Origin: Curtobacterium sp. MCPF17_002
Lineage (GTDB): Bacteria > Actinomycetota > Actinomycetes > Actinomycetales > Microbacteriaceae
DNA length: 64,000 nt
Direction of reading: 5' to 3'
Assembly (NCBI RefSeq): GCF_003234115.2
Contig: NZ_CP126251.1
Span: 806,001 to 870,000, forward strand
Shown here piece by piece: positions 35,367 to 44,819 of the stretch (positions within the stretch are counted from its first letter, which is position 1; the number at the start of each line of letters is the position of its first letter). The notes under the pieces were generated by a model. The model searched no databases. It had not been told where the DNA came from and saw only the letters and a list, made by a program, of their open reading frames with translations. Both the position numbers and the translations under genes were made by a program.

Positions 35367-35434
35367 CGGTGCGAGGTTCCGGAACCGGTGGCGGCCTGCG
35401 GGGCTCGCACCGTGCCCGGAACCCCGCACCGTTG

Positions 35435-35480
35435 TCGGACTGGAGGCCCGTGGTGACCCCGCCACGGGCCTCCAGTCCGA
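35435..35480. terminator. 19-bp perfect hairpin of the CTGGAGGC family
   Basis: TCGGACTGGAGGCCCGTGG (35435-35453) is exactly complementary to CCACGGGCCTCCAGTCCGA (35462-35480), with an 8-nt loop. It is the longest perfect member of the dispersed family. Its place after the xyl block and before the MFS gene makes a terminator role likely, although no T-run follows. Confidence 0.8.
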
Positions 35481-35536
35481 CACGTGCCCCGGAACGGGGC
35501 CACCGGCGCGTCACCCGGACGCGCTACGGTTCGCGC

Positions 35537-36925
35537 ATGACGGCTCCACTCTCGGCTGCAGTGCCGCAGCGCACCGACCGGCGCGCGCTCGTGTCCTGGG
35601 CGCTGTGGGACTGGGGTTCCGCAGCGTTCAACGCGGTCGTCACCACCTTCGTCTTCAGCACCTACCTGGCGAGCCGGGCGTTCGTCGACCCCTCCCTCGT
35701 CGCCGACACCTCCGCCGCCGGGACGGCACTCGTGGAGCGCGAACTCGCGCACAACGCGGCCGTCGTCTCCACCGCGCTGACCATCGCCGGCATCGTCGTC
35801 GCCCTCGTCGCCCCCGCGATCGGCCGCCTCGCGGACTCCTCCGGACACCGCCGCCGGTCCGTCCTCATCGCGACCATCGGTGTCACCCTGTCCATCGGCG
35901 GCATGGTGTTCGTCGCGCCGAGCCAGCCGTACCTGCTGCTCGGAGCCGCCCTCCTCGGCATCGGCACCGTCGCGTACGAGATCGCGAGCGTCGGCTACAA
36001 CGCCATGCTCGGCCAGGTCGCACCCGGCGAACAGAAGGGGCGGGTGTCCGCCATCGGCTGGGCGGCCGGCTACTTCGGCGGGATCGTGCTGCTCGTCGTG
36101 CTCCTGCTCCTCTGCATCCAGGACTTCGGCGTCCCCGGGGTCGCCGGGCTCCTGCAGCTCCCCGCGACCGTGGCGTCCGGGCAGTGGGACGTCCGCATCG
36201 CGATCGGCATCGCCGCCGTGTGGATGGCGATCAGCTCGATCCCGCTGTTCGTCACCGTGCCCGAGGCCGCGCGGGTCCGCACCCGCACCGGAGGCGTCTT
36301 CGCCGCCTACGCGGACCTCGGGCGGGACATCGCACGGCTGTGGCGGGAGCGACGGAACGTCCTCGCGTTCCTGCTCGCGAGCGCGGTGTTCCGTGACGGT
36401 GTCGGCGCCGTGTTCACCTTCGGCGGGATCATCGCCGCGCAGGTGTTCGGCTTCAGCCCCTCGCAGGTGATCCTGTTCGCCATCGCCGCGAACGTCGTCG
36501 CGGGCGTCGCGACCTTCGTGTCCGGGTGGCTCGACGACCGGTTCGGTTCCCGGGCGATCATCACGGTGTCGCTGGTCGGGCTCGTGCTCACCGGGCTCGG
36601 CGTGTTCCTGATCGGCACGGCGACCGAGGGCTTCTGGATCCTCGGTCTCACGCTCGCGGTGTTCGTCGGGCCGGTGCAGGCGTCGTCGCGGGCGTACCTC
36701 AGCCGGCTCGCGACGCCCGGCCGCGAGGGAGAGCTCTTCGGCCTCTACGCCACCACCGGTCGGGCGGCGTCGTTCCTCGCGCCGGCGCTGTTCGGCGTCG
36801 CCGTGACGATCGGCGGCTCGACACGGTTCGGGATCATCGGCGTGGTGGTCGTGCTCGTCGCGGGGCTGGTGCTCATGGCGTTCGTGCCGCGGGAGCCGGC
36901 CGCCGCGGGGCCGTTCCGCGCGTAG
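35537..36925 (+). CDS. MFS transporter, UMF1/Atg22-like
   Basis: This 462-residue protein with about 12 spans begins with a WALWDWGSAAFNAVVTTFVFSTYL span typical of the UMF1 (Atg22-like) group, and has RLADSSGHRRR after span 2 and GWAAGYFGGI in span 5. Function of bacterial members is not known; efflux of amino acids or metabolites is proposed for the group. TACGGT (35525-35530) lies 6 nt before the ATG, with no ribosome site. The last codons run into the 19-bp tandem array at 36922. Confidence 0.87.
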   Translation: MTAPLSAAVPQRTDRRALVSWALWDWGSAAFNAVVTTFVFSTYLASRAFVDPSLVADTSAAGTALVERELAHNAAVVSTALTIAGIVVALVAPAIGRLADSSGHRRRSVLIATIGVTLSIGGMVFVAPSQPYLLLGAALLGIGTVAYEIASVGYNAMLGQVAPGEQKGRVSAIGWAAGYFGGIVLLVVLLLLCIQDFGVPGVAGLLQLPATVASGQWDVRIAIGIAAVWMAISSIPLFVTVPEAARVRTRTGGVFAAYADLGRDIARLWRERRNVLAFLLASAVFRDGVGAVFTFGGIIAAQVFGFSPSQVILFAIAANVVAGVATFVSGWLDDRFGSRAIITVSLVGLVLTGLGVFLIGTATEGFWILGLTLAVFVGPVQASSRAYLSRLATPGREGELFGLYATTGRAASFLAPALFGVAVTIGGSTRFGIIGVVVVLVAGLVLMAFVPREPAAAGPFRA

Positions 36926-37035
36926 GGAGCGGTTCCGCGCGTCGGGTGTCGTTCCGCGCGTAGGTTGTCGTTCCGCGCATAGGAGGCCGAATCGCTCGTA
37001 GGAGGTCGAATCGCTCGTAGGAGGTCGTTCTTCCC
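36922..37035 (+). repeat. Degenerate 19-bp tandem array
   Basis: Six consecutive 19-bp units fill 36922-37035, from GTAGGGAGCGGTTCCGCGC to GTAGGAGGTCGTTCTTCCC. The first three share TTCCGCGC ends, and the next two share GAATCGCTC. The TAG inside the first unit is the stop of the MFS gene, so the array begins at the stop codon. The rest of the spacer to 37258 holds one CTGGAGGC copy (37147-37161) and otherwise nothing I can name. Confidence 0.88.
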
Positions 37036-37258
37036 GACCCCCTATGCGCGAATCTGCCTTCCACTTCGGTCGTGATGGGCAAGATCGCTTGCCCACCTGC
37101 TCCGCCAGTCCGACGGTCCGCCAGTCCGTCCGTTCCGCGTCCCTCCGGCCTGGAGGCGCGGCTCGTCTTCCCCTCCACAGGTGCGGTTCTGCGCACGGTT
37201 GCGCACAGGGCCGTGGTTCGGTCCGTCTCCACCCGGTCGCGTGCGCCAGGATGGACCC

Positions 37259-38686
37259 ATGACCGACCAGCGGATCGCCGTCGTCGTCCTCGCCGCCGGG
37301 CAGGGCACACGCATGAAGTCGTCCACCCCGAAGGTGCTGCACCGCCTCGCCGGCCTGCCGCTCATCGCCCACGTGCTGCGGACGGCGTCGTCCCTCAGCC
37401 CGGAGCACGTCGCGGTCGTCGTCCGGCACGAGCGCGAGCGGGTCGCGGCCGAGGTCGTCGAGCGCGCGCCCGACGCGATCGTCGTCGACCAGGACGACAT
37501 CGCCGGCACCGGTCGTGCGGTCGAGGTCGCCGTCCAGGCACTTCCCGCCGACTTCGACGGTGCCGTCGTGGTGCTCTCCGGCGACGTCCCGCTGCTCGAC
37601 GCCGACTCGCTCCGTCGCCTCGTTGACGCGCACGTCGGCGGTGCACACGCCGTCACGCTCGTCAGCGCCATCGCTCCGGACCCCACCGGTCTCGGCCGGG
37701 TCGTGCGCGGTGTCGACGGTGCGTTCGTCGGCGTCGTCGAGCACAAGGACGCCACCGCCGAGCAGCTCGGCATCACCGAGACGAACGCAGGCATCTACGC
37801 GTTCGACGTCACGCAGCTCCGCGCGGTGCTGCCGTCGTTGACCACGGCGAACGCCCAGGGCGAGAAGTACATCACCGACGCGCCGAGCCTCATCGCCGGC
37901 CGCGGCGGCCTGGTCGACGTGGTCACGCTGACCGATCCGTGGCTCGTCGCGGGGATCAACGACCGCGCGCAGCTCTCCGATGCCGCACGGGAGCTCAACG
38001 CCCGCATCGTCCGCCGTCACCAGCTCGCCGGTGTCACCGTGCAGGACCCGGCCACGACGTGGATCGACCTCGACGTGTCGATCGAGCCCGACGCCGAGAT
38101 CCTCCCCGGAACGCAGCTCATCGGCGCCACCGCGATCGCAGCCGGTGCCGTCGTCGGTCCGGACACCACCCTCCGCGACACCGAGGTCGGTGCCGGAGCC
38201 GTCGTGAACCGCGTCGACGCCACACTCGCCGTGATCGGCGACGGCGCCTCCGTGGGGCCGTTCGCCTACCTGCGGCCGGGCACGATCCTGGGCGACCAGG
38301 GCAAGATCGGCACCTTCGTCGAGACGAAGAACGCGAAGATCGGCCGGGGCAGCAAGGTTCCCCACCTGTCCTACATCGGCGACACCGAGGTGGGTGAGGA
38401 CTCGAACATCGGGGCGAACACGATCACCGCGAACTACGACGGCGTCAACAAGCACCGGACCGAGGTCGGGTCGAACGTCCGTACAGGCTCGCACAACGTG
38501 TTCGTCGCCCCGGTTAGGATTGGTGACGGGGCGTACACCGGCGCGGGTACGACCGTCCGCAAGGACGTACCGGCCGGGTCGCTGGCCATCAGCTACGCCC
38601 CACAGCGCAACACCGACGGATGGGTCGAGCAACACCGGCCCGGTTCGCCGGCGGCCGAGGCTGCTCGGCGCGCGAACGGCGAATAG
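37259..38686 (+). CDS. glmU: Bifunctional UDP-N-acetylglucosamine pyrophosphorylase/glucosamine-1-phosphate N-acetyltransferase
   Basis: The 475-residue enzyme makes UDP-GlcNAc for peptidoglycan. The uridylyltransferase domain (residues 1-240) has VVVLAAGQGTRMKSSTPKVLHRLAG, and the C-terminal left-handed beta-helix has the hexapeptide pattern and the acetyltransferase site (RPGTILGDQGKIGTFVETKNAKIG; ANYDGVNKHRTEVG). CAGGAT (37247-37252) lies 6 nt before the ATG, suggesting a leaderless message. prs follows 61 bp downstream, as in other actinobacteria. Confidence 0.98.
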   Translation: MTDQRIAVVVLAAGQGTRMKSSTPKVLHRLAGLPLIAHVLRTASSLSPEHVAVVVRHERERVAAEVVERAPDAIVVDQDDIAGTGRAVEVAVQALPADFDGAVVVLSGDVPLLDADSLRRLVDAHVGGAHAVTLVSAIAPDPTGLGRVVRGVDGAFVGVVEHKDATAEQLGITETNAGIYAFDVTQLRAVLPSLTTANAQGEKYITDAPSLIAGRGGLVDVVTLTDPWLVAGINDRAQLSDAARELNARIVRRHQLAGVTVQDPATTWIDLDVSIEPDAEILPGTQLIGATAIAAGAVVGPDTTLRDTEVGAGAVVNRVDATLAVIGDGASVGPFAYLRPGTILGDQGKIGTFVETKNAKIGRGSKVPHLSYIGDTEVGEDSNIGANTITANYDGVNKHRTEVGSNVRTGSHNVFVAPVRIGDGAYTGAGTTVRKDVPAGSLAISYAPQRNTDGWVEQHRPGSPAAEAARRANGE

Positions 38687-38747
38687 AACACGGCGACCAC
38701 CCGTCGCCGACATCGACCCCGCGCGGGTCAGGGAGTGAGCACCGCAC

Positions 38748-39725
38748 TTGTCCGGAATCAAAACGACCGGCCAGAAACGACTCGTCCTCGTCTCAGGGCG
38801 AGCACACCCGGCGCTCTCCGCCGAGATCGCCGAAGAACTCGGTGTCGAGCTCGTCCCGACCGATGCCCGGACCTTCGCGAACGGTGAGCTCTACACCCGC
38901 TTCGACGAGTCGGTCCGCGGCTGCGACGCGTTCGTCATCCAGTCGCACACGGCGCCGATCAACGAGTGGCTCATGGAGCAGCTCATCATCGTCGACGCCC
39001 TGAAGCGCGCCTCGGCGAAGCGCATCACCGTCGTCGCGCCGTTCTACCCGTACGCCCGTCAGGACAAGAAGGGCCGCGGGCGTGAGCCGATCTCGGCCCG
39101 TCTCGTCGCCGACCTGTTCAAGGCCGCCGGTGCCCACCGCATCATGAGCGTCGACCTGCACGCCGCGCAGATCCAGGGTTTCTTCGACGGCCCCGTCGAT
39201 CACCTGTTCGCGATGCCCGTGCTGCTCCAGCACTTCCAAGAGATCCTCGACCCCTCGACGCTCACCGTCGTCTCGCCGGACATGGGCCGCGTGCGGGTCG
39301 CCGACATCTGGTCCGAGAAGCTCGGCGCGCCCCTCGCCATCATCCACAAGCGTCGCGACCCGCTCGTCCCGAACCAGGTGACCGTGCACGAGATCGTCGG
39401 TGACGTCTCCGGTCGCGTGTGCCTGCTCGTCGACGACCTCATCGACACCGGCCGCACCATCGCGAAGGCGGCGGAAGCGCTCAAGGAAGCCGGCGCCACC
39501 GGCGTCGTCGTCGCCGCGACGCACGCCGTGTTCTCGGACCCCGCGACCGAGCTGCTGCAGAGCGAGTTCATCGACCGGGTCGTCGTCACGGACACGCTGC
39601 CCGTGCCGGAGGACAAGCGCTGGGACCGGCTCGAGGTCCTGCCGATCGCTCCGCTCATCGCCCGCGCCATCCACGAGGTCTTCGACGACGGCTCCGTGAC
39701 GTCGATGTTCGACGGTGCTGCTTGA
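38748..39725 (+). CDS. prs: Ribose-phosphate pyrophosphokinase
   Basis: This 325-residue PRPP synthase uses ATP and ribose 5-phosphate to make PRPP for nucleotide, His and Trp synthesis. It has FANGELYTRFDESVRG, PFYPYARQDKKGRGREPISARLVADL (ATP loop), DLHAAQIQGFF and the PRPP-binding CLLVDDLIDTGRTI. The start is a TTG at 38748, 12 nt after AGGGAG; no ATG or GTG is available in frame nearby. The TTG and long spacing suggest modest translation. Its stop overlaps the methyltransferase start. Confidence 0.97.
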   Translation: MSGIKTTGQKRLVLVSGRAHPALSAEIAEELGVELVPTDARTFANGELYTRFDESVRGCDAFVIQSHTAPINEWLMEQLIIVDALKRASAKRITVVAPFYPYARQDKKGRGREPISARLVADLFKAAGAHRIMSVDLHAAQIQGFFDGPVDHLFAMPVLLQHFQEILDPSTLTVVSPDMGRVRVADIWSEKLGAPLAIIHKRRDPLVPNQVTVHEIVGDVSGRVCLLVDDLIDTGRTIAKAAEALKEAGATGVVVAATHAVFSDPATELLQSEFIDRVVVTDTLPVPEDKRWDRLEVLPIAPLIARAIHEVFDDGSVTSMFDGAA

Positions 39726-40501
39726 CCTCACCCGCGCGTGACGCGCTCGCGGCCCGGCTCCGGGCCGCGGGCAGCGTCTTCGCCGAGGACGAGGCAGACC
39801 TCCTGCTCGAAGCCGGCGACGGGGATCCGGCACGCCTTCGCTCGCTCGTGCAACGACGCCTGGGCGGCGAACCCCTCGAGTACGTCCTCGGATGGGCGGC
39901 GTTCGACGGGCACCGCATCCGCGTGACGCCCGGTGTCTTCGTGCCACGTGCCCGGACGACCGTCGTCGTCGACCAGGCTGCTCGCCGACTGCAGCGGTAC
40001 GACCGCGTCGTCGACCTCTGTTGCGGGGCGGGAGCGATCTCGGTGGCGTTGCTCGGTCGCGTCGGAGCCCTCGACCTCGTGGCGTCCGACATCGACCCGG
40101 ACGCGGTGAGCGCCGCGGCGGAGAACATCGGCGACCGCGGCATCGTCGTCGAGGGTGATCTGTTCGCGCCCCTGCCGGATCGGTTCCGTGGCGTGGTGGA
40201 CGTCATCGCCGTGAACGCGCCGTACGTGCCCACGTCGTCGATCGCGATGATGCCGTCCGAAGCTCGTGACCACGAACACCGGGTCGCGCTCGACGGCGGC
40301 TCCGACGGGCTCGATCTGCACCGGCGCATCGCCGCGGGTGCGGGGGAGTGGCTCCGGCGGGGCGGCTCCGTCGTGATCGAGGTGTCGGTGGCCCAGGCTG
40401 CCGAGTCCGTTGCGGTGTTCGAGGCATCCGGGTTCGCCGCGTCGGTGGAGTCCGACGACGACGTCGACGGCACCTGCGTCGTGGCGACCCGCGCGGACTG
40501 A
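39722..40501 (+). CDS. PrmC-related N5-glutamine methyltransferase-like protein
   Basis: This 259-residue SAM-dependent methyltransferase resembles PrmC/HemK: an N-terminal helical part, GGEPLEYVLGWAAFDG, FVPRARTTVVVD, motif I VVDLCCGAGAISVALL and DIDPDAVSAAAENI. The catalytic motif of PrmC (NPPY) reads NAPYVP here, as in the PrmC-related subfamily, so activity on release factors is doubtful. A TTG start at 39722 overlaps the prs stop by 4 nt. Confidence 0.87.
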   Translation: MTSPARDALAARLRAAGSVFAEDEADLLLEAGDGDPARLRSLVQRRLGGEPLEYVLGWAAFDGHRIRVTPGVFVPRARTTVVVDQAARRLQRYDRVVDLCCGAGAISVALLGRVGALDLVASDIDPDAVSAAAENIGDRGIVVEGDLFAPLPDRFRGVVDVIAVNAPYVPTSSIAMMPSEARDHEHRVALDGGSDGLDLHRRIAAGAGEWLRRGGSVVIEVSVAQAAESVAVFEASGFAASVESDDDVDGTCVVATRAD

Positions 40502-40551
40502 CCGCCGGCGCCGGCGCCCGCGCAGCCGAGACGCCTCGCGCTGCCGAGCGG

Positions 40552-40627
40552 CCGTCACGCTGCCGAGACGCCGTCACGCTGCCGGGACACCGTCACGCTG
40601 CCGGGACACCGTCACGCTGCCGGGACA
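40552..40627 (+). repeat. 19-bp tandem array after the methyltransferase gene
   Basis: Four 19-bp units of CCGTCACGCTGCCGGGACA type are joined head to tail (40552-40570 with two changes, then 40571-40589, 40590-40608, 40609-40627). They lie between the converging genes ending at 40501 and 40781. The remaining spacer on both sides is GC-rich with degenerate related units (CTGCCGAG, GCCGAGACAC) and no gene. Confidence 0.9.
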
Positions 40628-40780
40628 CCGCGCGGCCGCCGAGACACCGTGCGATCCGGCGGTGCCTCGCACCCGACACGGCACCTCGCGGCCGACGCGA
40701 TGCCTCGCGCCCCCGGCCGGCCGCCCGCGCGCTCCCGAAGCGGCCCGCCCGGAGCAGCCTGCCGACGCAGCACCCGCCCG

Positions 40781-42382
40781 TCAGGACGCGCGCACCTCGA
40801 CCGTGTGCCACCCCGACGCCCCGTTCGGCGCCGGCGGCCGCTCGACACTCGTCTGGACCTCGCCATCGGCACTCGTGGCACGCACCTGGATGCGGTGTGA
40901 CCCCTTCGTCGGCGTCCACCGGTACACCCACTGCCGCCAGGTGTCGGCGGAGACCGAGTCCGCGAGGGTCGCGTCCTGCCACGAGCCGTCGCCGATCCGG
41001 ACCTGGACACCCTTCACCCCGGTGTGCGGCTGCCATGCGACCCCCGCGATCGCGACCGGCGAGCCGGCCTTCACGGTGGACCCTGCGCGTGGGGTGTCGA
41101 TGCGGGACTCGACCTTGACGGGACCGCGCTCCGACCAACCCCGGGGCGTCCAGTAACCCTGCGCGTCCGCGAACCGGGTGACCTCGAGTTCGACGACCCA
41201 CTTCGTCGCGGAGACGTACCCGTACAGCCCGGGGACCACCATCCGCACCGGGAACCCGTGCTCCGGGGGCAGCGGTTCCCCGTTCATCCCGACGGCGAGG
41301 AGCGCGGCCGTCCCGTCGTCCTGCAGCACGTCGAGCGGCGTCCCCGCGGAGAACCCGTCGACGCTCCGGGACAGCACCATGTCGGCGCCGGCGTGGGGTC
41401 CGGCTCGCTCGAGCAGGTGGCGGATCGGGTACCCGAGCCAGAGGGCGTTCCCGATCAGGTCGCCGCCGACCTCGTTCGAGACGCAGCTCAGCGTGGCGTG
41501 GTGTTCCTCCATCGGCAGCGCGAGCAGGTCGTCCCAGGTGAGCTCCACCTCGTGGTCGACGGCACCGTGGATGCGGAGTCGCCAGTCCGCCGTGTCGACG
41601 GACGGTACGCGGAGTGCGGTGTCGATCCGGTAGAAGTCGGCGTTCGGCGTCACGTACGGCGTGATGCCGGCGACGTCGAGGGAGGCGCCCGCGGGGACGG
41701 CCGGTGCCGAGGTCGCCGGGGACGGCAGCCGGATCGCTCGGCGCGCAGCTGCTGTTGCCTGCATCGCTGATGAGCCCAGCCGCGACGCGGTCCCCACGAC
41801 CACGGCGACCGCGGCAGCCGCGATGCCCCACGCGAGGAAGGCCCGGCGCTCGGTCGACGCCGGTCGAGGCGCGACGGAGGGCACGGCAGCGGCGGCTTCC
41901 CACCGCCGGAGTCGCTGTGCGAGGACACGGAGCACGATGATCGCCGCGGCGACACCGAGCACGGACGGCGCACCGTCGAAGGTGCCGCTGCCGGACCGGG
42001 TGCTCACCGCGATGAGCGACAGGACACCCCCGACCGCGAACACCAGCGCTCCGAACGGCGGACGCACCCGCTCGAGGATGCCGGCGGCGGCGCTGACCAC
42101 GACGACGATGACGCCCATCAGCACGAAGAGCGCGACCTTGTCGCCCGTGCCGAACAGCGACACCATCAGGTCCTTCGCACCATGCGGGGCGAGGTCGATC
42201 ACGGCGGAGCCGACGGCGATGAGCGGGCTGCCGGCGCCACCGAGGACGAGGGCACCGAGCTCGGCGGCAGCGAAGAAGGACGCGGCGGCGACGAGCCCGG
42301 CGGCTGCGGCGAACCACCGTGCCGCCGGGAGGGCGTTCTGGTGGTCCGTCGGCGTCGCCTCGGTCTGCTGGTCAGTGGTCAC
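40781..42382 (-). CDS. Membrane-anchored molybdopterin oxidoreductase (sulfite-oxidase-like)
   Basis: The 533-residue protein has four N-terminal membrane spans, a further span near residues 180-200, and an extracytoplasmic catalytic domain of the sulfite oxidase fold. LSCVSNEVGGDLIGNALW carries the molybdenum-ligand Cys, and GFPVRMVVPGLYGYVSATKWV completes the pterin site. A C-terminal dimerisation-type domain follows (AGVAWQPHTGVKGVQVRI). The substrate may be sulfite or a damaged, oxidised methionine; this cannot be decided. GTG 42382 follows TACGCT (42394-42389) by 6 nt without a ribosome site. Confidence 0.9.
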   Translation of the reverse strand: MTTDQQTEATPTDHQNALPAARWFAAAAGLVAAASFFAAAELGALVLGGAGSPLIAVGSAVIDLAPHGAKDLMVSLFGTGDKVALFVLMGVIVVVVSAAAGILERVRPPFGALVFAVGGVLSLIAVSTRSGSGTFDGAPSVLGVAAAIIVLRVLAQRLRRWEAAAAVPSVAPRPASTERRAFLAWGIAAAAVAVVVGTASRLGSSAMQATAAARRAIRLPSPATSAPAVPAGASLDVAGITPYVTPNADFYRIDTALRVPSVDTADWRLRIHGAVDHEVELTWDDLLALPMEEHHATLSCVSNEVGGDLIGNALWLGYPIRHLLERAGPHAGADMVLSRSVDGFSAGTPLDVLQDDGTAALLAVGMNGEPLPPEHGFPVRMVVPGLYGYVSATKWVVELEVTRFADAQGYWTPRGWSERGPVKVESRIDTPRAGSTVKAGSPVAIAGVAWQPHTGVKGVQVRIGDGSWQDATLADSVSADTWRQWVYRWTPTKGSHRIQVRATSADGEVQTSVERPPAPNGASGWHTVEVRAS

Positions 42383-42532
42383 AGGCTGAGCGTAGGTCGC
42401 GGGGACCGGCGCGGGCTGACAACCATGGATTCTGTGGACGGCGAACCGTCCCGGAGGTCGTGGAGGGCGGTTCGGTCGGCGTTCACCGGGCCGCGCCAGC
42501 AGTTCACCGGCGGGCCGTGCGAGGATCGGGGT

Positions 42533-43222
42533 GTGCTGAGGCGTCCCGATCGTGTTCCGCGCCCCGGTCGTGCGCGGCGGCAGGAGCGTCAGCCGTGGTC
42601 ACCCGCTCGTCGCCTCGCCGTCCTGCGATGGGTCATCGTCGGGGTCTGGGTGGCGCTCCTCACCGCGCGCATCATCGTCGTCTCGCTGTCACCCGGCGCG
42701 GACCTGACGTACTTCGGGGTCGCCGAGGTCGCCTCGATCACCCTGGGGTTCGTCGTCATCGGAGTCGCCGTCGTCCGTGCGCAGTCCGTCCGCCGGCGCC
42801 GTGAGGACGAAGCGCTCGCGATGGCGATCCGCCGTGTCGACCCGACCGTCTGGCTGGTCCCGGCAGCACCGACGGCGGAACTCCGGACATCGATCGAGTC
42901 CGTGCGCCCGGGGGTCTCGCTCGGGCACCGCGTGACCTGGGCGTTCGGTGCGACCGAGGCGTCCCTGTGGGAACTCGAGGACCGCCGTGCCACCCGGCTG
43001 CTCGTCATCCGGTGGAGCCGCATGGTGCACGTCGGGCTCGAGGACGTGCAGGGCGACGGTCGGTCCTGGGCGATCGCCTTGCACTACGTCCGGCCGGACG
43101 ACTCGGCGGCCGTCGCGACCTTCTTCGTCCGTTCGGCACCGGGCTCCCGCCGGATGCTCCGCCGTGGCCCCCGGCTCGAACGGCTCGTCGCCGACCTGGC
43201 ACGCGAGCGCATCGTCGCCTGA
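42533..43222 (+). CDS. Hypothetical membrane protein
   Basis: This 229-residue protein has an Arg-rich N-terminus, two hydrophobic spans (VIVGVWVALLTARIIVVSL and ASITLGFVVIGVAVV) and a C-terminal cytoplasmic domain of about 130 residues without a motif I know. GTG 42533 follows GAGGAT (42521-42526) by 6 nt; an upstream ATG in the same frame near 42425 is less likely. It is divergent from the molybdopterin gene and converges with gnd across a hairpin at 43312-43343. Confidence 0.7.
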   Translation: MLRRPDRVPRPGRARRQERQPWSPARRLAVLRWVIVGVWVALLTARIIVVSLSPGADLTYFGVAEVASITLGFVVIGVAVVRAQSVRRRREDEALAMAIRRVDPTVWLVPAAPTAELRTSIESVRPGVSLGHRVTWAFGATEASLWELEDRRATRLLVIRWSRMVHVGLEDVQGDGRSWAIALHYVRPDDSAAVATFFVRSAPGSRRMLRRGPRLERLVADLARERIVA

Positions 43223-43249
43223 CGGCGGCGCAACGGCGGCGCAACGCCG

Positions 43250-43311
43250 GAGCGACGCCGACGGCGGAGCGACGCCGACGGCGGGAGCGACGCCGACGGC
43301 GGGAGCGACGG
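43250..43311 (+). repeat. 17/18-bp tandem repeats before the gnd terminator
   Basis: Three units of GAGCGACGCCGACGGCGG (43250-43266, 43267-43284, 43285-43302) and a partial fourth follow the stop of the hypothetical gene by 28 bp. The sequence leads directly into the hairpin at 43312. Confidence 0.82.
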
Positions 43312-43343
43312 CGGAAGGCCCCGCCGATCGGCGAGGCCTTCCG
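43312..43343. terminator. Bidirectional hairpin between converging genes
   Basis: CGGAAGGCC (43312-43320) and GGCCTTCCG (43335-43343) form a perfect 9-bp stem; the 14-nt loop holds a second GC-rich palindrome. It sits between the stops of the hypothetical gene and gnd, the usual place for a shared terminator. Confidence 0.7.
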
Positions 43344-43361
43344 GGCGCGGTCGACGCGGCG

Positions 43362-44819
43362 TCAGTGCGTGGACGGTTCCTGTTCGACCTCGCGGCGGTC
43401 GTCGTCGGACCACAGGGTGTGGAACGTGCCGTCCTTGTCGATGCGCTGGTAGGTGTGCGCGCCGAAGAAGTCACGCTGGCCCTGGATGAGCGCTGCGGGC
43501 AGGCGGTCGGAGGCGAGCGAGTCGAAGTACGACAGCGCCGACGAGAACCCGGGCGCCGGGATCCCGGACGCGGCTGCGATCCCGACGATGCGGCGCCAGG
43601 CGGCTTCGCCCTCGGCGACGGCGTTCGCGAAGTACGGGTCGACCAGCAGCGACTCGAGGGTGGGGTTCTTGTCGTACGCCTCGACGATGCGGTTGAGGAA
43701 CTGGGCGCGGATGATGCAGCCGCCGCGCCAGATCTTCGCGACGTTGCCGAGGTCGATGTCCCAGCCGTACTCCTTCGCCCCCGCGATGATGAGGTCGAAG
43801 CCCTGCGCGTACGCGACGACCTTGGACGCGTAGAGCGCGGCGCGGATGTCGTCGGCGAACGTCTCGGGCACCTCGGCGATCGAGGGCCGCGACTGCACGG
43901 ACTTCTGGACCGCGGCGCGCTGGGTCGGCTTCGACGAGACCGCGCGGGCGAAGACCGCCTCGCCGATGCCGGAGACGGGGATGCCGAGCCCGACGGCGTT
44001 CTGCACGGTCCACACGCCGGTGCCCTTGGACCCGGCTTCGTCGCGGATGACGTCGACGAGCGGCTTGCCGGTCTCGGCGTCCTGCTGCTTGAGGATCTCG
44101 CCGGTGATCTCGATGAGGTACGACTCGAGGTCGCCCTTGTTCCACTCGTCGAACACCTGCACCAGGTCCTCGACGGAGAGCCCGCCGACGCGACGGAGGA
44201 GGTCGTACGACTCGGCGATGAGCTGCATGTCGGCGTACTCGATGCCGTTGTGGACCATCTTCACGAAGTGGCCGGCACCGTCGGTACCGATGTGCGTCAC
44301 ACACGGTTCACCCTCGGCGACCGCGGCGATCGACTTCAGGATCGGGCCGAGGGTTTCCCAGGCCTCCTTCGAACCGCCCGGCATGATCGATGGGCCCTTC
44401 AGCGCGCCCTCTTCACCGCCGGAGATGCCGGTGCCGACGAAGTTGAGCCCCTTCTCGCGGAGGTCGTGCTCACGGCGGATGGTGTCGTGGAAGTTCGCGT
44501 TGCCGCCGTCGACGATGATGTCTCCGGGTTCGAACTTCTCGGCGAGCTGCGAGATCACGGCGTCGGTGCCCTTGCCGGCCTGGACCATGATGATCGCGGT
44601 GCGCGGCTTCGTGAGGGACGCGACGAAGTCGTCGATGTCCTCCGATGCGATGAACCCGGCGTCGCCGTGTTCCTTGATGAGTTCCTCGGTGCGGGCGTAG
44701 GTGCGGTTGTAGACCGCGACCGTGTTGCCTTCACGCGATGCGAGGTTCCGGGCGAGGTTCGAGCCCATCACCGCCAGACCCACCACCCCGATGTTCGCCT
44801 GACCGTTGTTGTCTGCCAC
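43362..44819 (-). CDS. gnd: 6-phosphogluconate dehydrogenase (decarboxylating)
   Basis: This 485-residue enzyme converts 6-phosphogluconate to ribulose 5-phosphate with NADP. NIGVVGLAVMGSNLARNLA is the cofactor site, then VYNRTYARTEEL. Substrate motifs include GGEEGALKGPSIMPGG and GAGHFVKMVHNGIEYADMQLIAE with the catalytic Lys. GTG 44819 follows AAGGAG, so unlike many neighbours this gene has a leader and ribosome site. It is divergent from gluconokinase, and the two form a gluconate-to-pentose route. Confidence 0.98.
   Translation of the reverse strand: MADNNGQANIGVVGLAVMGSNLARNLASREGNTVAVYNRTYARTEELIKEHGDAGFIASEDIDDFVASLTKPRTAIIMVQAGKGTDAVISQLAEKFEPGDIIVDGGNANFHDTIRREHDLREKGLNFVGTGISGGEEGALKGPSIMPGGSKEAWETLGPILKSIAAVAEGEPCVTHIGTDGAGHFVKMVHNGIEYADMQLIAESYDLLRRVGGLSVEDLVQVFDEWNKGDLESYLIEITGEILKQQDAETGKPLVDVIRDEAGSKGTGVWTVQNAVGLGIPVSGIGEAVFARAVSSKPTQRAAVQKSVQSRPSIAEVPETFADDIRAALYASKVVAYAQGFDLIIAGAKEYGWDIDLGNVAKIWRGGCIIRAQFLNRIVEAYDKNPTLESLLVDPYFANAVAEGEAAWRRIVGIAAASGIPAPGFSSALSYFDSLASDRLPAALIQGQRDFFGAHTYQRIDKDGTFHTLWSDDDRREVEQEPSTH

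Noticed and set aside
33671..38761. A 1696-codon open frame on the minus strand
   Set aside because: It lies opposite the ROK, dehydrogenase, MFS and glmU genes. It is an antisense frame kept open by high GC, and its translation is low-complexity and resembles no family.
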